Part shown: one piece after another, positions 33,487-44,610 of the stretch | Position numbering within the stretch: position 1 is the first letter of the stretch | Layout: every line of letters begins with the position of its first letter | Origin: Conoideocrella luteorostrata | Lineage: Eukaryota > Ascomycota > Sordariomycetes > Hypocreales > Clavicipitaceae | Reading direction: 5' to 3' | Length of the DNA stretch: 64,000 nucleotides | Assembly: GCA_032433595.1 (NCBI GenBank) | Contig: JASWJB010000046.1 | Span: 124,001-188,000 of the forward strand | Translations under genes and position numbers: made by a program | Notes under the pieces: generated by a model | What the model was told of the DNA's origin: nothing | Databases searched by the model: none | The model's input: only the letters and a program-made list of their open reading frames with translations

Positions 33487-34303
33487 ATGTCGATGTGGAT
33501 GTCTGATTCCCAGAGTATGGGCAACCCTCTCGCCGGTTTGCGAACACGCGACCCTATCACTTGACGTCGCCAACTCCCCACCGCGATGTGCAGGCCGGTA
33601 AGACGAGTGAACAAGGAACGAATGCTAACATTCTGTATAGAAATTGGGGTGGTTTTCTGCTCCGGCGGTATGTATGCGCTCCACGCAGCATCGCGCGAAC
33701 ACAAGCAAGATGCCCCCAACACAGAAAAGCTAACGCAATTGATAGGAGGTCTCTTCCTCATAGGAGGAGTTATGCTCTTCTTTGATCGCGCTATGTACGT
33801 AATACTTCGATTTATATCCAGGCTTTCTTCCCCCGATCTTTTCTGAATTAACAATTTGTCTGTTGATAGGCTTGCAATGGGAAACGTACGTTAGGAACCT
33901 CACGATGTTTCGTCATCCGCGCCACAGAGGAATTACCCGACCCGAAACGAAACAAAGCAAAACAAAATCGAAAAACAGCTTGACTGACGCACTATTTTAT
34001 CTGCAGATCCTATTTCTAATTGGCCTAACCATCATCATCGGACCGCAAAAGACACTTCTCTTTTTCGCGCGAAAACAAAAAGCCAAAGGCACAGCGGCGT
34101 TCTTCGCAGGTCTGATCTTGATTTTGATTAGATGGACGTTCATCGGCTTTATAGTTGAGGCGTATGGGATAGCTGTCCTGTTTGGAGACTTCATAGGCAC
34201 CATCGCCGGTTTTGCAAGGGGAATACCGGTTATTGGGCCGTACATTGGTATGATTGTTGACAGGATAGGGCTAGGTCGTCGGAATGCTGAACTTCCCGTT
34301 TAA
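33487..34303 (+). CDS. got1: Vesicle transport protein Got1
   Basis: Five exons: 33487-33514, 33641-33667, 33746-33794, 33870-33885 (16 nt) and 34007-34303; 138 aa. Got1 is a four-pass Golgi/ER membrane protein that helps vesicle transport and fusion at the early Golgi. The joined product begins MSMWMSDSQKIGVVFCSGGG, then LFLIGGVMLFFDRAMLAMGN, then ILFLIGLTIIIGPQKTLLFF, which is colinear with yeast and human GOT1. The C-terminus GLGRRNAELPV is the family hallmark. The conserved protein starts at MW, so the ATG at 33493 is an equally good start. Introns have gctaac or ctaac branch sites. Length is normal. It converges on profilin. Confidence 0.94.
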
Positions 34304-34967
34304 AGGTGATGGGAATTTTGATGGAACCCAATATACTAGTGTGATAAAGCAGTTCATTTCATCAAGAAGAAAGGTCGCGGGACGACTCGCAAATCCGCAA
34401 AGGGTACTAGGTAATAACGAGTGAAGCGAATGATTGGCGTCCTTGGTTTCCAAGGTGGAGGGGGATCTGGGAAGAAGGGAAATCGTCGAACGACCGTTTC
34501 GGCGTACGGTAAAGGAAGTGGTGGGAAAAATTGAAAGAACATTGTACATTACGGCATGAAAAACGGTGGAAATACAATAGACGGCATGAACGGTTATGAT
34601 TGCTGTAATAGACTTACTTACTCTTCGTTGGTTTAGCTACATTGTGTACATTTGCTGATGGCAACGCATGGTGGTAAAATTGCATCTGCGGCCATCTGGC
34701 AGTGATTGGCAGACGCTGCCTTCACAGTGGCATGAGTTTCCCGACAGTAGCTGTTTACCCACTAGAGCGGAGGAGCTGGTCAAGATCTCATCAATGATGA
34801 AGTATATTGGTGCAAAAGCGTAGAAGCTTCAGCAATATGTCGTACCGAAAGGCGCTAGTTGGGGCTTAATGACACCTAATCTTTATGTGTTCGTAACATC
34901 TTGGATTTCCACTTTGTCTTTGTCTTCCTTTGGTGTAGCTGGTCTCGCCATATATTATCTCCCACAT
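34304..34967. other. Intergenic between convergent got1 and profilin
   Basis: About 660 bp, probably the two 3' UTRs. Short open frames only. No gene seen. Confidence 0.6.
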
Positions 34968-35753
34968 CTAGTATCCCATACCAATGAGGTAGTCCGCCAA
35001 CCCTTCGACAGTAGAGCTGGTGTTGCCAGCAACTTGAGCCTCGCCATGATGACCAACAACAATGGCTTGCTTGGTCTTGGCGATAGCAACACCTAAACGA
35101 CCCTATGCAGAGAAAACACACAACAAGGATCAGATCATCCAGCATCTTAATGACAGGGAGAGAGATCATCCACATACCTGTCGGGCATAAATACTCCGGC
35201 CGTCGGCTCTGGCCATAACATATCGGCTGCCAGCGATGTAGAGGCCATCTGCAAACGCTTTGTCCTTGGCGGCGTCGTCACCACCGACAATGGAAGAAAT
35301 CACCTTCATCTCCTCAGGCTTAAGCTATTGTTTCACCAACAAGAACAATATGGTCAGTTGTTGGTCATGTACACACCGCCACTGGTCGTGAGGGCACTCT
35401 CCGTCCGCCTTGTCTTCCACTGGGTGCATCTTGGTGAGAAAATACCTGGAACTCTGCAGAAGAAGCCCAAGCGCTGTCGCCGGCTGCGCTGATGATGGCG
35501 CCCTTATCAACATGGCCGGTGGCCACCAGGCTTGTATCTCCCAATCAGTATATATGTACCATCAACGCCAGGAACAACATCGGAGAGTCGCGAGAGGGAA
35601 GCGGATGCGGATTACCTGGTATCAACGTAGGCTACGAATCAGGCGCTAGTCAGTCTCGGAAACTTCTTGTGCCAGGTAGGCAACGGAGTTTCAGTCGGAG
35701 AGATAGGGAAGGGGAAGTGCTGTAGAGCGGTGGGACGAACCTTGCCACGACAT
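34968..35753 (-). CDS. Profilin
   Basis: Five exons: 35753-35741 (13 nt), 35631-35616 (16 nt), 35530-35446, 35324-35178 and 35102-34968; 131 aa. Profilin binds actin monomers and proline-rich formin segments, and feeds actin cable growth at hyphal tips. The product opens MSWQAYVDTSLVATGHVDKG, the profilin signature containing the conserved W and Y of the poly-proline pocket. It continues AAGDSAWASSAEFQLKPEEM and ends with the actin- and lipid-binding half (IAKTKQAIVVGHHGEAQ) and ADYLIGMGY. The two smallest exons are each under 20 nt, and all phases agree. The length is exactly that of fungal profilins. Confidence 0.96.
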
Positions 35754-38700
35754 GATGATAGCTCTGAGGATAGGGATGGATATGCGGACAGGCGGAATCT
35801 GGAGGTTGAGCAAAAAGTATTAGTTCTTGTAGCTGAGCGGTGAGCGGCGAGCGGTATCGGGCAGCAGAGGTGTTACAAGCCTGTACGGTATTAGAGATTG
35901 GAGAATGAGGTCTGGTTTGTGTGATGGAGACTCTCGCTGTCTTTGCCGGCCGAGGACCGCGCTGCCCCTCCGTAGGCAAATTATCAAGTCAACAAACAGC
36001 ACGTCAGTCAGTCAGCCAGCCAGCAGCCCAGCCCAGCCAATGTTTGTGCAGGTTCCCCGCTGCCGATTTTTGTAAGGAGGGGTACATGATGACTTCGATG
36101 TTGAGCTAGAAACCCCACCATGACTATGGCTCTGGCTGTGATGAATGGGCCACTTTTCATCATCAGCAAGGTGGGCATGCGAGTAGCTACATATTATATT
36201 GTACACAAAGTATGTCGTAATATTTACCAGGAGGAACGTAAGTAGGGGTGGACTTGACGTTTTATAAAGCCCCCCCTCCTCCCGCCGATGAAAAGTGTGA
36301 CACCGACTGAGGTTGGAAGCTCGCCGGGCCGTCTGTCAGTGCCCACCAATAATTTCCATCAAGCTCTAGGTTCATAGCTCTGCCTGACAAGCTCAGTCGA
36401 CTGGAACTCTTCAGCATTGCCGCGACTAATTGCCAGACATAGTTACCTCTCAGGTCTTATTAGTAAGCCACCTCCTCATTACGCTCACAATTTGGTTATA
36501 CAGGGTTGTTGATTGCTACATTTAGTAGCCATTTTTATATTTTCGAATGTTTCTTCGGTATGGGCGGCGATCACGACCATTTTCTATTTTAATGCTGTAG
36601 CTTATCAGACGTGCATGCTACTACCTGGGAATGTGTAAAGTACTGTAAGTAAGTAGATTTTTTATACTTTACGTAACTGGTCCCATGCTTGGAAAATCCG
36701 TGTGCTAGATAATGCGTTGCGTGCGTGAATGAAGCTGAGCTTAACACTATTTATATTAACTATGCAGCAACAATCTTCTGACTCGCCCATCTGATCATCA
36801 TGGCACGCAGGATGCAATCTTGAGCGCCTAATTTACGACCGCGTGATGAACGCAAGGACCGTTTTTAGGAAATATTACATTTTTGGCAAAACATCTATAC
36901 GCTGTTGCCTGCACCGGAAACAAGGTTCAGCATGACTCGATAGCACTGGCCACGGGCTTCTGGGAATTCTTCCAGAATGAAAGACCGACAAGCTCCATTA
37001 TTTTGAACAAGTCTGACCCCTGTTGCTTATTTTGTTTCAGAATCTGGAGCATGACCGCAACACGAATAAATATAGTTGCCAGCTCGGGGAAATCTAGAAC
37101 AATGCTGTCAGAGCCTAACCCATTAATATTCTTGGCTGAAGCCAGATTGCATTCTGCCGTTGTTGTTGCTGCGCCAAAGAAAAGAAATTTGTCTTCAGCG
37201 TTCAAGGCACCTTGCAACACAGACGCTTCCTCCGATACCGTCCTTTCAGCGTCACATGATACGGACATGGGCTGTTCAAGATTGACAGTGGATTAGTTAT
37301 TATTATTCTGCAACAGATCATGTGGCTGCCACACCGTAATCTTCCTTTGACGGATCATCGGATACATAATGCCAGACGGCACCCTGGCGAGCCAAGAGCA
37401 ATGGGAATATGCCTTTTGCGCAAAATATGGCGCAACAAAATCCGGTATTTGTCAATGGCCGTGTTCAAGCACATACTCCCCCTCCAAGGCTAAGTTGAAT
37501 CGTGCTCCGGCTTGGGCGATAGACCATCTCCACGGAAAGCACTTGTGTCATAAATACCCCGTAGAATACCGCAAACCTGGTCTGGTCCTGAAAGAAAAAG
37601 CGCAGGGAATCGCAAGGATGCCCGGCCACGCGCCCGCGGCGGGCTGGTCCTTGAGATTCCCACGCAATCAATGTCTGGACAAAGGACACAAAGGACCGAT
37701 CTGCGTAAAGATGAGACACTGATGCCCCCCTTGTCCCACAGCAGAAACAAGCCCGGCGATAATTCTCCCCGGCAGCTCATTGGCTTCCAAGGCCGTTGAC
37801 TGCCTGTTCCAGCCAGGGGAAACACGTTGTGGGGAGGGGGTTCGGTTCTCCCGCTCGACGTCGTCGCCGAGGCCAGTTCTTCCCTGTTGTCGTGCTGTCT
37901 GTCATGCAGCTGAAGCTTTCATGTTACCACGGACAGTAATGAAGGATGCCGAGTAAGGGCAAATGAGACTGGACATAGAGCTCGCAACCCTGCGATCCCG
38001 CGAATAGGGTTTTCGTAGCCTGCAAACCGTACAGTACTCATTGCTTACTTGCGAAATGAGTAATACGCAACATTATTGTACATAGCATTGATGTATTGAT
38101 GTATTGATGTCAAGCACAAAATCGCGCTAATCACGTCCCGCTCAGGAGCTTAATTAGCGTAACCGCTCTGTGGGCGACACCTGGTTCCTGTAACAAATGC
38201 ATGGAACAGGTATAGTTTGCTTGAGTAGTCTAAGTTTTGAACTCTCGTCTTCCCTTCCATTAGGAAGCTGGACTATATCCACCGGGCACAGCTGGTAATG
38301 GCGACGATGCCGATCATTCAAAAAGACCGAGCATTGTGCGGAGTAACGAACCAGTCCGCCAAGTCTGCATCTTGCAATTATTTTAGACGAAACTGGTTGG
38401 GAGCACCTCATGCCTGGCGAAGGGTCAGCTCAGGTCGAACCGAGTTGACGTCTCGCCCCTGCGAAGTACCTAGGTACCTGCCTAAGTAGGTATGTTGTGT
38501 TTATTGTAGGTACTTCCGTAAAGTATCTGTACTGTACTCTACTCTGCTACTCCGTACAGTGTACAGTGGGTAAACTACGGGGTGCTTAGCCGATAATGCG
38601 ATATTAGCAGGACCAACACTTCTCGATTCTGAAGCAGAAATCTGCAACCCACACGTGCCAGATGGTAGCTGGTACTGCCAGATACAATATGCACGAAATA

Positions 38701-38870
38701 GCATGTGGCTTGTTGCACGATGCGGGCTGCATGTGTTCCTGGCTAAACGGTCTGGGCGCTAGTTAGTTACAATGGTTGAGTGGGTGTCGAGTGACGGTCG
38801 GGCGACTGTCTGGTGGCAGTCGCATCTTCTGCGTCTGAATCTGAACTCTAGCTTACCTCGATCATGCAAA

Positions 38871-38897
38871 GCCATGCAAGCCATGCAAGCCATGCAG
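38871..38897 (+). repeat. GCCATGCAA tandem repeat
   Basis: Three 9-base units, the last one changed at its end. Short intergenic tandem repeat. Confidence 0.8.
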
Positions 38898-39673
38898 CGA
38901 CACGACAGAAGAGGACCGTCAAAAAAGCGTCGTCGTCATCATCGTCAACAAGGGGAGACGAGAGCACGAAAACAGGGGGAGACGATGCTAGGCTGCTCTT
39001 ACGGCACTCTAAGTTTATCCTCGGGACATGTTAGAGCAAGTTCCAGACTGTTTTCGTGCACCGCTCTCCATGTCCACCACCCATCAACAACCCATCAACC
39101 TTGATTCAGACCTCCCCGCCAATTTAAGCCTGTAGACAATCCTGCATCGTCCCTGCTTGCCAACCAACAAACCCGGTAACTTGCATCCACCCACACCTGG
39201 GCTGGTTGGGCATCAGCATGGGCATGGATGTTTTGCGTGTACGCGAGTATCATTGTGCCAAACAGCCGCACAGGCTTTTCACACCCGACACCCTACGGAC
39301 ATACATATGCACAATAGAGACTAATAGGCTTTGTGTGCCTGGCAAGATGGCGGGCCCCGGCGTGGATCAAGCTGCCGGGATACTCATCCCATTCATCTCA
39401 AACATGCGGCTGTTGATGTTGGGCAACCCGCCGGCGTAGAGGCACCTGCTCCTGGTGCAAGAGTAGAGAAGAGTTCCGGCAAACATGCTCATCGCATGAA
39501 GGGGGGAATGCTGGAGATACTCGGCGACCTTTCTGTCTTTTAATGACCTATCGGCTTGCTTCAACTCCTCTTGAACCGGGGAATGGACCTCAATTTGGGC
39601 TGAGTGGGTTTGCTTCGGGATTATTTCACCTGGCCTTGCTAACACCCATCTATCTACCCTCAACCCCAACTCA

Positions 39674-39698
39674 ACTCAGCTCAGCTCAGCTCAGCTCA
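39674..39698 (+). repeat. CTCAG tandem repeat
   Basis: Four to five CTCAG units in a pyrimidine-rich stretch about 600 bp ahead of the start codon at 40292. It could be part of the leader of that gene. Confidence 0.75.
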
Positions 39699-40291
39699 AT
39701 CTCAAGGTTAGTGTTTGCGTTTTAACTTATGCCATACTGCAATACATCGGGGGTCCTGTTTTATCGTTTCCCTCTCCCAAGTCATGGCAAGGATCTTGCC
39801 TTAACATTTCGAAACCACAGGAGCCGTCAACCTCTCATGAGCCGCCACGCCGCTCCAGTCCTGGCCCTTCAGACAATTTCATATAATACTACCTGTTTCG
39901 GTGCCTTTGACTTCTGTCAGGTGCCCTCAAACCGGCGGTCAGAAAGTCGCACGACATACGTAAATGACAACACTGTACCGTACTTCAGCCAGCCCACCTG
40001 GTTCCGGATTCGTTCAACTTGGCCCACCGCAGCAAGAGACACCCGGTAAACAAAGACAGCTGCATATGACAAAAAAACACACGAAAAACCGCTCTGACCA
40101 CCTCGACGTGTTGCCAGTTGGCTTAAAGTGACTGGGTACCTGATGTCCAGTGCAGTATCTTGAAAACAAACAAAAAAAAAATTGTCTGCGACATCGTACT
40201 ATTCAAGCCTTACCGTGGGCGTCACTGTTCTCGAAAGTCTAAACACAATACGCTTTGTGTGATTATACGGAACAGTTGACTATATGTATCT

Positions 40292-42010
40292 ATGGAACAA
40301 CATTTCCAACAAGCACCGACAACAACCAGGCGACCACCCATGAACCATCGGACGGTATCGGAGTATACTAACAACTCCGCTGCCAGAAACGACAGAGAAA
40401 CGTCATCTCGCCCAATGGCTCAGCATACAGAAAGAGCTCTTTCTAGTACTTTTCAATCTTATCACCGACCTATGCGAAAAGGCTCCGTATTGTCAAAACC
40501 GCCCCCGGAGCATTGGGCTATGCCTTCAAGCCATAGTGCTAGAGCAAGTGAAGCTGAAGGGACTGGAATTATAGCCATCGGCATGGCTCTGGGTAGTCCC
40601 ACGAGCGGTCAAGACCCATTTTCAGCTTCATGGCAGCCACGGGTTGTAACAACGGTCACGGCTGCAAAGGAGGATGGAACACCGGAGCAACAACCAAAAG
40701 ATGGTCTGTCTAGATCGATATCTAGAAAATGGGCAATTTTCAGCAGGTCTAAGTCGAGAAGGGTCAAAGACATGGACAAAAGTCATGTCATCCAAGATCA
40801 ATTATCATCGACGAATACTACCGCCGCCAGTAAGGTTTCGGACACCACCAGCTTTCATGCTACGGACCGTGTCAGTTCTCGAGGCGTCGTTTACTCACCG
40901 TCGAAAAAGCCACTAGAGAGGGCTTTTACAGAGCCTACCGCATCTGGGGCCCAACGCTCTCTCCAAACTGGCTCACCATATGGCAATTCCCGAACGACAT
41001 CGACTGCTTCAACTCCCCGTCAAGGCTCTGCAGTCTCGATTGTTCAAGAGCCGCTTCTGGATGTTAACATACCGGACATCAACATGGAGAGGTTCAGCGT
41101 CATGTTTGCTGGTGTTCTTGAGCGTCGCAGGGCATCTCTCCTCGCTCGCCGGCAGCATACGCAGGATAAATTACGTGGTCTGAATGATGGCAGGCCGAGC
41201 AATTTATCTCACGTGGAAACTCATGCATCCAGACGAAAACACAGCAACGATCGCGACCTACCACCTATTCCGCCATTACGCATTGAGCCTTTGCATGCGG
41301 CACCGCTCCAGCCATTAAATTCCCGATTGAGGTCTAACACATCTCCTGCAGCACTTACGCCGTCTAAAGAGCAATTCGGGGACGTAGATCGACACATTAG
41401 CGATGACCCAAAACCTCCTCACATCATCAGGCTTGCTTCAGTTCGAGAAAAGAGCTCAACAGTCCCCAGCGAGACTTACTCAAATGACAGTGGTCGACCA
41501 CAACTACGATCTAAATTTCATATTCATTCGCCGACGCAGGACCTCTCTGCGTCAAAATCATCATTTAGCTATACTGATGACCAGGACAGAAATGATGAGC
41601 CGGGTGGACTGTCTCCTCCACCTGCTAAGCGATACAGCCCTAAGTATTCTTTCGAGACGGAGAGCCTACCCGAGTCGCAGCTACAGGCAGCTAAATCCAC
41701 GTCATTGAAAAATTCCCCAGATACTCAAGCTAGCATGAGTCTCAGCTTGAGTAGTCTTTCTGGAGATGAAACGGACGAAGATGGAGCAAAAGCAGCGCAG
41801 GACGCTGTCCAAGTCTCCATCGCACGCCAAATCAGTGTGTCTCGAGAGCAGCGCCGAATGCTTGGTCCACTTCAAATGAATCCCATGGAAGGGAGACGAT
41901 TAGCCGAGACCAAGAGTTCAACACCTCGATTGGTTGTTCCCGGACGAGACGCCTCTTCGCCATTTGCAGGACACAGGAAAAGTGAACGTGTGGTGTTGGA
42001 GGGGGTATAA
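40292..42010 (+). CDS. Uncharacterised disordered Ser/Arg-rich protein
   Basis: Single open frame of 572 aa from ATG 40292. I do not recognise a named family. It is rich in Ser, Arg, Pro and Thr throughout, with little hydrophobic content, so most of it should be disordered. A more structured conserved-looking segment lies at about residues 255-290 (DVNIPDINMERFSVMFAGVL then ERRRASLLARRQHTQDKL), possibly an amphipathic helix. A basic patch lies near 142-158 (RSISRKWAIFSRSKSRRVK), and Ser-rich runs near the end (SMSLSLSSLSGDETDEDGAK) look like phosphorylation sites. There are no membrane segments or signal peptide. The long open frame and even codon use over 1.7 kb support it as real. An upstream intron in the 5' leader is possible but unproved. 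Confidence 0.8.
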   Translation: MEQHFQQAPTTTRRPPMNHRTVSEYTNNSAARNDRETSSRPMAQHTERALSSTFQSYHRPMRKGSVLSKPPPEHWAMPSSHSARASEAEGTGIIAIGMALGSPTSGQDPFSASWQPRVVTTVTAAKEDGTPEQQPKDGLSRSISRKWAIFSRSKSRRVKDMDKSHVIQDQLSSTNTTAASKVSDTTSFHATDRVSSRGVVYSPSKKPLERAFTEPTASGAQRSLQTGSPYGNSRTTSTASTPRQGSAVSIVQEPLLDVNIPDINMERFSVMFAGVLERRRASLLARRQHTQDKLRGLNDGRPSNLSHVETHASRRKHSNDRDLPPIPPLRIEPLHAAPLQPLNSRLRSNTSPAALTPSKEQFGDVDRHISDDPKPPHIIRLASVREKSSTVPSETYSNDSGRPQLRSKFHIHSPTQDLSASKSSFSYTDDQDRNDEPGGLSPPPAKRYSPKYSFETESLPESQLQAAKSTSLKNSPDTQASMSLSLSSLSGDETDEDGAKAAQDAVQVSIARQISVSREQRRMLGPLQMNPMEGRRLAETKSSTPRLVVPGRDASSPFAGHRKSERVVLEGV

Positions 42011-42822
42011 TTGGTATGATCTACAGTTTCAAGCTGGAGGGAAAACCTCGTGGGGTAGTGTAAACGATCCCTCGATCCCAGTGAAACATGATAACCATCA
42101 TGCATCTAGATGGTAAATCAGATGGCGTGGCGCAAGGACGCCTGCAATAAAATCGCCAATCATCAACCGCGGCGGTAATCTGACGAGATCGGAATTCCGT
42201 CTCTTCTTAGGCTGGACCATTCACATTCGACAAGCATTGTTCTTTATTTTTGTCGCATTTCGTGTGTCATCAACCTGGCTTGATACTTCTTATACCCGTG
42301 CAATGCTGCCTTTATTCTGCCTGTTCTTATTTTTTCTCGGTTGCAGTTCATTTTATCTGGCATGAGATTTACGAATGCACATTTCTTTTCTTCCAATCCA
42401 ATTCCGATGTGGTTGGAAACTACGACGGGAAACGGCGGCATTGGCGCACGGGAGTACCTTGGCGAAAGCGTTTCATTTGTTCAGAACACACTAGATAAGG
42501 GTTGCATATAACAAAAAGAGAATATGTTGTGTCCCTAATATGGGACTTTATTAGTTGGCGCTCCGCTGTCTACCGCCTCTCCCTCCTTCTCATAGACGTC
42601 ATACTTGAATACCAGACTAACTCTGAGACATGAGAGCCCCTGAGTCCTTTCATTATTGAGCGCTTGGTGGTAAGATGTGAAACAAATAGTGTTGGCGGTA
42701 TGGTCATACGGGTGTGGGCGTTTATGCGCCAAAGATATAACCAATTTTAGTCCATTGAGTTTCCATTTTGGAAACGAAATAGCTCCACCGTGCTTGTAAC
42801 GCCCCCTCTTTGTTTGTTCAAC
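42011..42822. other. Intergenic between convergent disordered-protein gene and ykt6
   Basis: About 810 bp, AT-rich, with both 3' UTRs. No gene seen. Confidence 0.55.
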
Positions 42823-43931
42823 TTACATCAACACGCAGCAGGAATTCTGCTTCTTGGCTTGTTCTAAAACACTCTGTTAGCATGGCGGCCCAAGCTTTAC
42901 TTAAGTAAAGAAGACAAAGTCAGTCTCAAGACGTACGATAAAACATCTTACTCTGTGAAGACAGCCCATCGCTCTTGGCCACCAAATCATCAATCTTCTC
43001 CCCTCTCTGCAAAACACTCTCGATCGTCTTGTGCAACACAATCTTGGTCTCGTCCAGCTCCTTCTGGATTTTCATGATACTGTCGGCCTGCTGAGGGTCC
43101 TGGTACTTGGTAATATAGTCCTTGAGGTCGGGCATAGACAGCGTCGGGGTACCGCTTTGCCAGGACGATCGGGGGTTATTGGAGAGAAATTCATCGACGA
43201 CTTTGCTGAGGAGCTGATGGGCTACAAGGGCTGGGTATTGGTGGTCGGAGATGATGATCCCGCAGACGCCTTCGCTGCGGCCGTACGCATGGAAAGTGTA
43301 GTCTGGGAAGTGAAAATGTTAGCTGAAAGCATTCAAGGGAGATGGACGCGGCAACTCATGTTTGTAAAAATTTAAGATAGAATAAGAAAAAAATAAACAG
43401 AATAAAATGGGAAAATAGAAGATTAATGGTCTGTAGTAATTGTTCGATGTGCTGTGTCGTACCTTGCTCTTCAACATCCTGTCGCTGTCCGGGCTTTGTT
43501 CTCTCGGCGACTGTCTTGGCAAAGAGTGTCATAAACTCGCCATAGCTATAAAGAGTGCTCCGTCAGCAAATCATGTGGACCAAGACGCGCCTCCATGTGT
43601 AGAAATAAGCGGCGGATGGTATGTGTATGCTCTCAATCGATATGACATCCAGGGGTGGGTGGCGGGACACATCTGAAAATGTCGGTATGGGGTGGAGGGG
43701 CAGAGACAAAGACGAACTTGCTGCGAGTGAAGCGGGAGTATGCGCCGAGTTCCTTTTCGGCGACTATTTCATGCGCAGGTTTGCTCTCGTTGCGGATGAC
43801 CTGGATTGAGATAGGCGTGAGCATTCGCAGTTGCATCTACGTAGATGAGGCGGCCGAGGGACGGTAATTCGTCACTGTAGCTCTTGGGGCAGGATAGGCG
43901 CTGGACTTACGCCAATGTAGTGGAGCTTCAT
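42823..43931 (-). CDS. ykt6: R-SNARE Ykt6
   Basis: Five exons: 43931-43911 (21 nt), 43800-43718, 43545-43463, 43302-42937 and 42863-42823; 197 aa. Ykt6 is a lipid-anchored R-SNARE working in Golgi, vacuole and autophagosome fusion. The longin domain starts MKLHYIGVIRNESKPAHEIV and runs through SRFTRSNYGEFMTLFAKTVA and DYTFHAYGRSEGVCGIIIS. The SNARE motif contains the zero-layer arginine in ESVLQRGEKIDDLVAKSDGL. The end KKQNSCCVLM carries the double cysteine of the prenylated and palmitoylated CaaX tail. The last exon is only 41 nt and supplies that tail. All joins keep phase, and the length matches fungal Ykt6. Confidence 0.96.
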
Positions 43932-44610
43932 GATGACGGAGGACAGTTCTGTAAGGAGGAATATCCGGGATGATTCTGCACGGTTTGGTTGGCGTTTGCG
44001 AGGCGATACGGTGACAAAGGTGTCGGGCGAGCAGTGGTTGTAGAATGCGGAACTCGAGTAGACGGAGAGGAGGGCGAAGCTATTGAAAAGACAGTGGTCT
44101 AGGTGGCGAGAGTGTTGGCGCTCTGATCAGGCAGATCTTAAACCGGATCTAAGTCGATGCAAGCCTCCAGGTCACTGGACGGACGGTATGGATGTGGTAC
44201 TTATGGTACCCTGTAACAAGACTCCAGGGCTGGACTCAACCGCTGTGGACATTCCAAGCCGGGTACGGAGTAAGTGCTACGGTCCGCCAATGCCGCCGCA
44301 AAGCCGCTGGCAGATGATATCACATGCCCCAGTAGGAGTCCGCTGCGAGTCCTAGTACAAGCTGGGGCAGTGACCCACGCGGCGGGCGGTATGACTCTTC
44401 GATGATGTGAGTACGGAGTACAGGAGCCTTAACTGAGAGCACATAGAAATATATGAGTGCTCGAGTCTGGCACAATTTAGACGAGGTGGAAAAATCCGAC
44501 AAATATTGATCAAATTTCTGCGTCTGCCATCCCTTCGGATATTGCCAGTTACACTCTCGTCGTTGTATTGCCGCTTTCACAGCGGAAACACTCCAGCATT
44601 TCCACCAACC
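43932..44610. promoter_or_regulatory. Divergent intergenic region ykt6/slh1
   Basis: 680 bp between the start codons of ykt6 (-) and the helicase (+). It carries two TACGGAGTA copies (44264-44272 and 44412-44420). The frame of the helicase is open upstream of its first ATG but lacks another ATG. Confidence 0.5.

Larger units (their letters stand above)
35754..40291. other. Long intergenic block, profilin to disordered-protein gene
   Basis: 4.5 kb without a supported gene. The left part carries the profilin promoter, and the right part probably the promoter and leader of the gene at 40292. It contains a CATGCAAGC repeat (38871-38897), a CTCAG repeat (39674-39698) and a TACTCCGTAC motif at 38548-38557. 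Open frames at 36883-37296 (+), 36927-37268 (-) and 37369-37722 (+) overlap each other and match no family I know. A small lineage-specific gene or a non-coding transcript cannot be excluded. Confidence 0.5.

Noticed and set aside
36883..37722. Three overlapping frames of 113-137 codons on both strands
   Set aside because: Mutually overlapping and none shows a domain or convincing splice partners.
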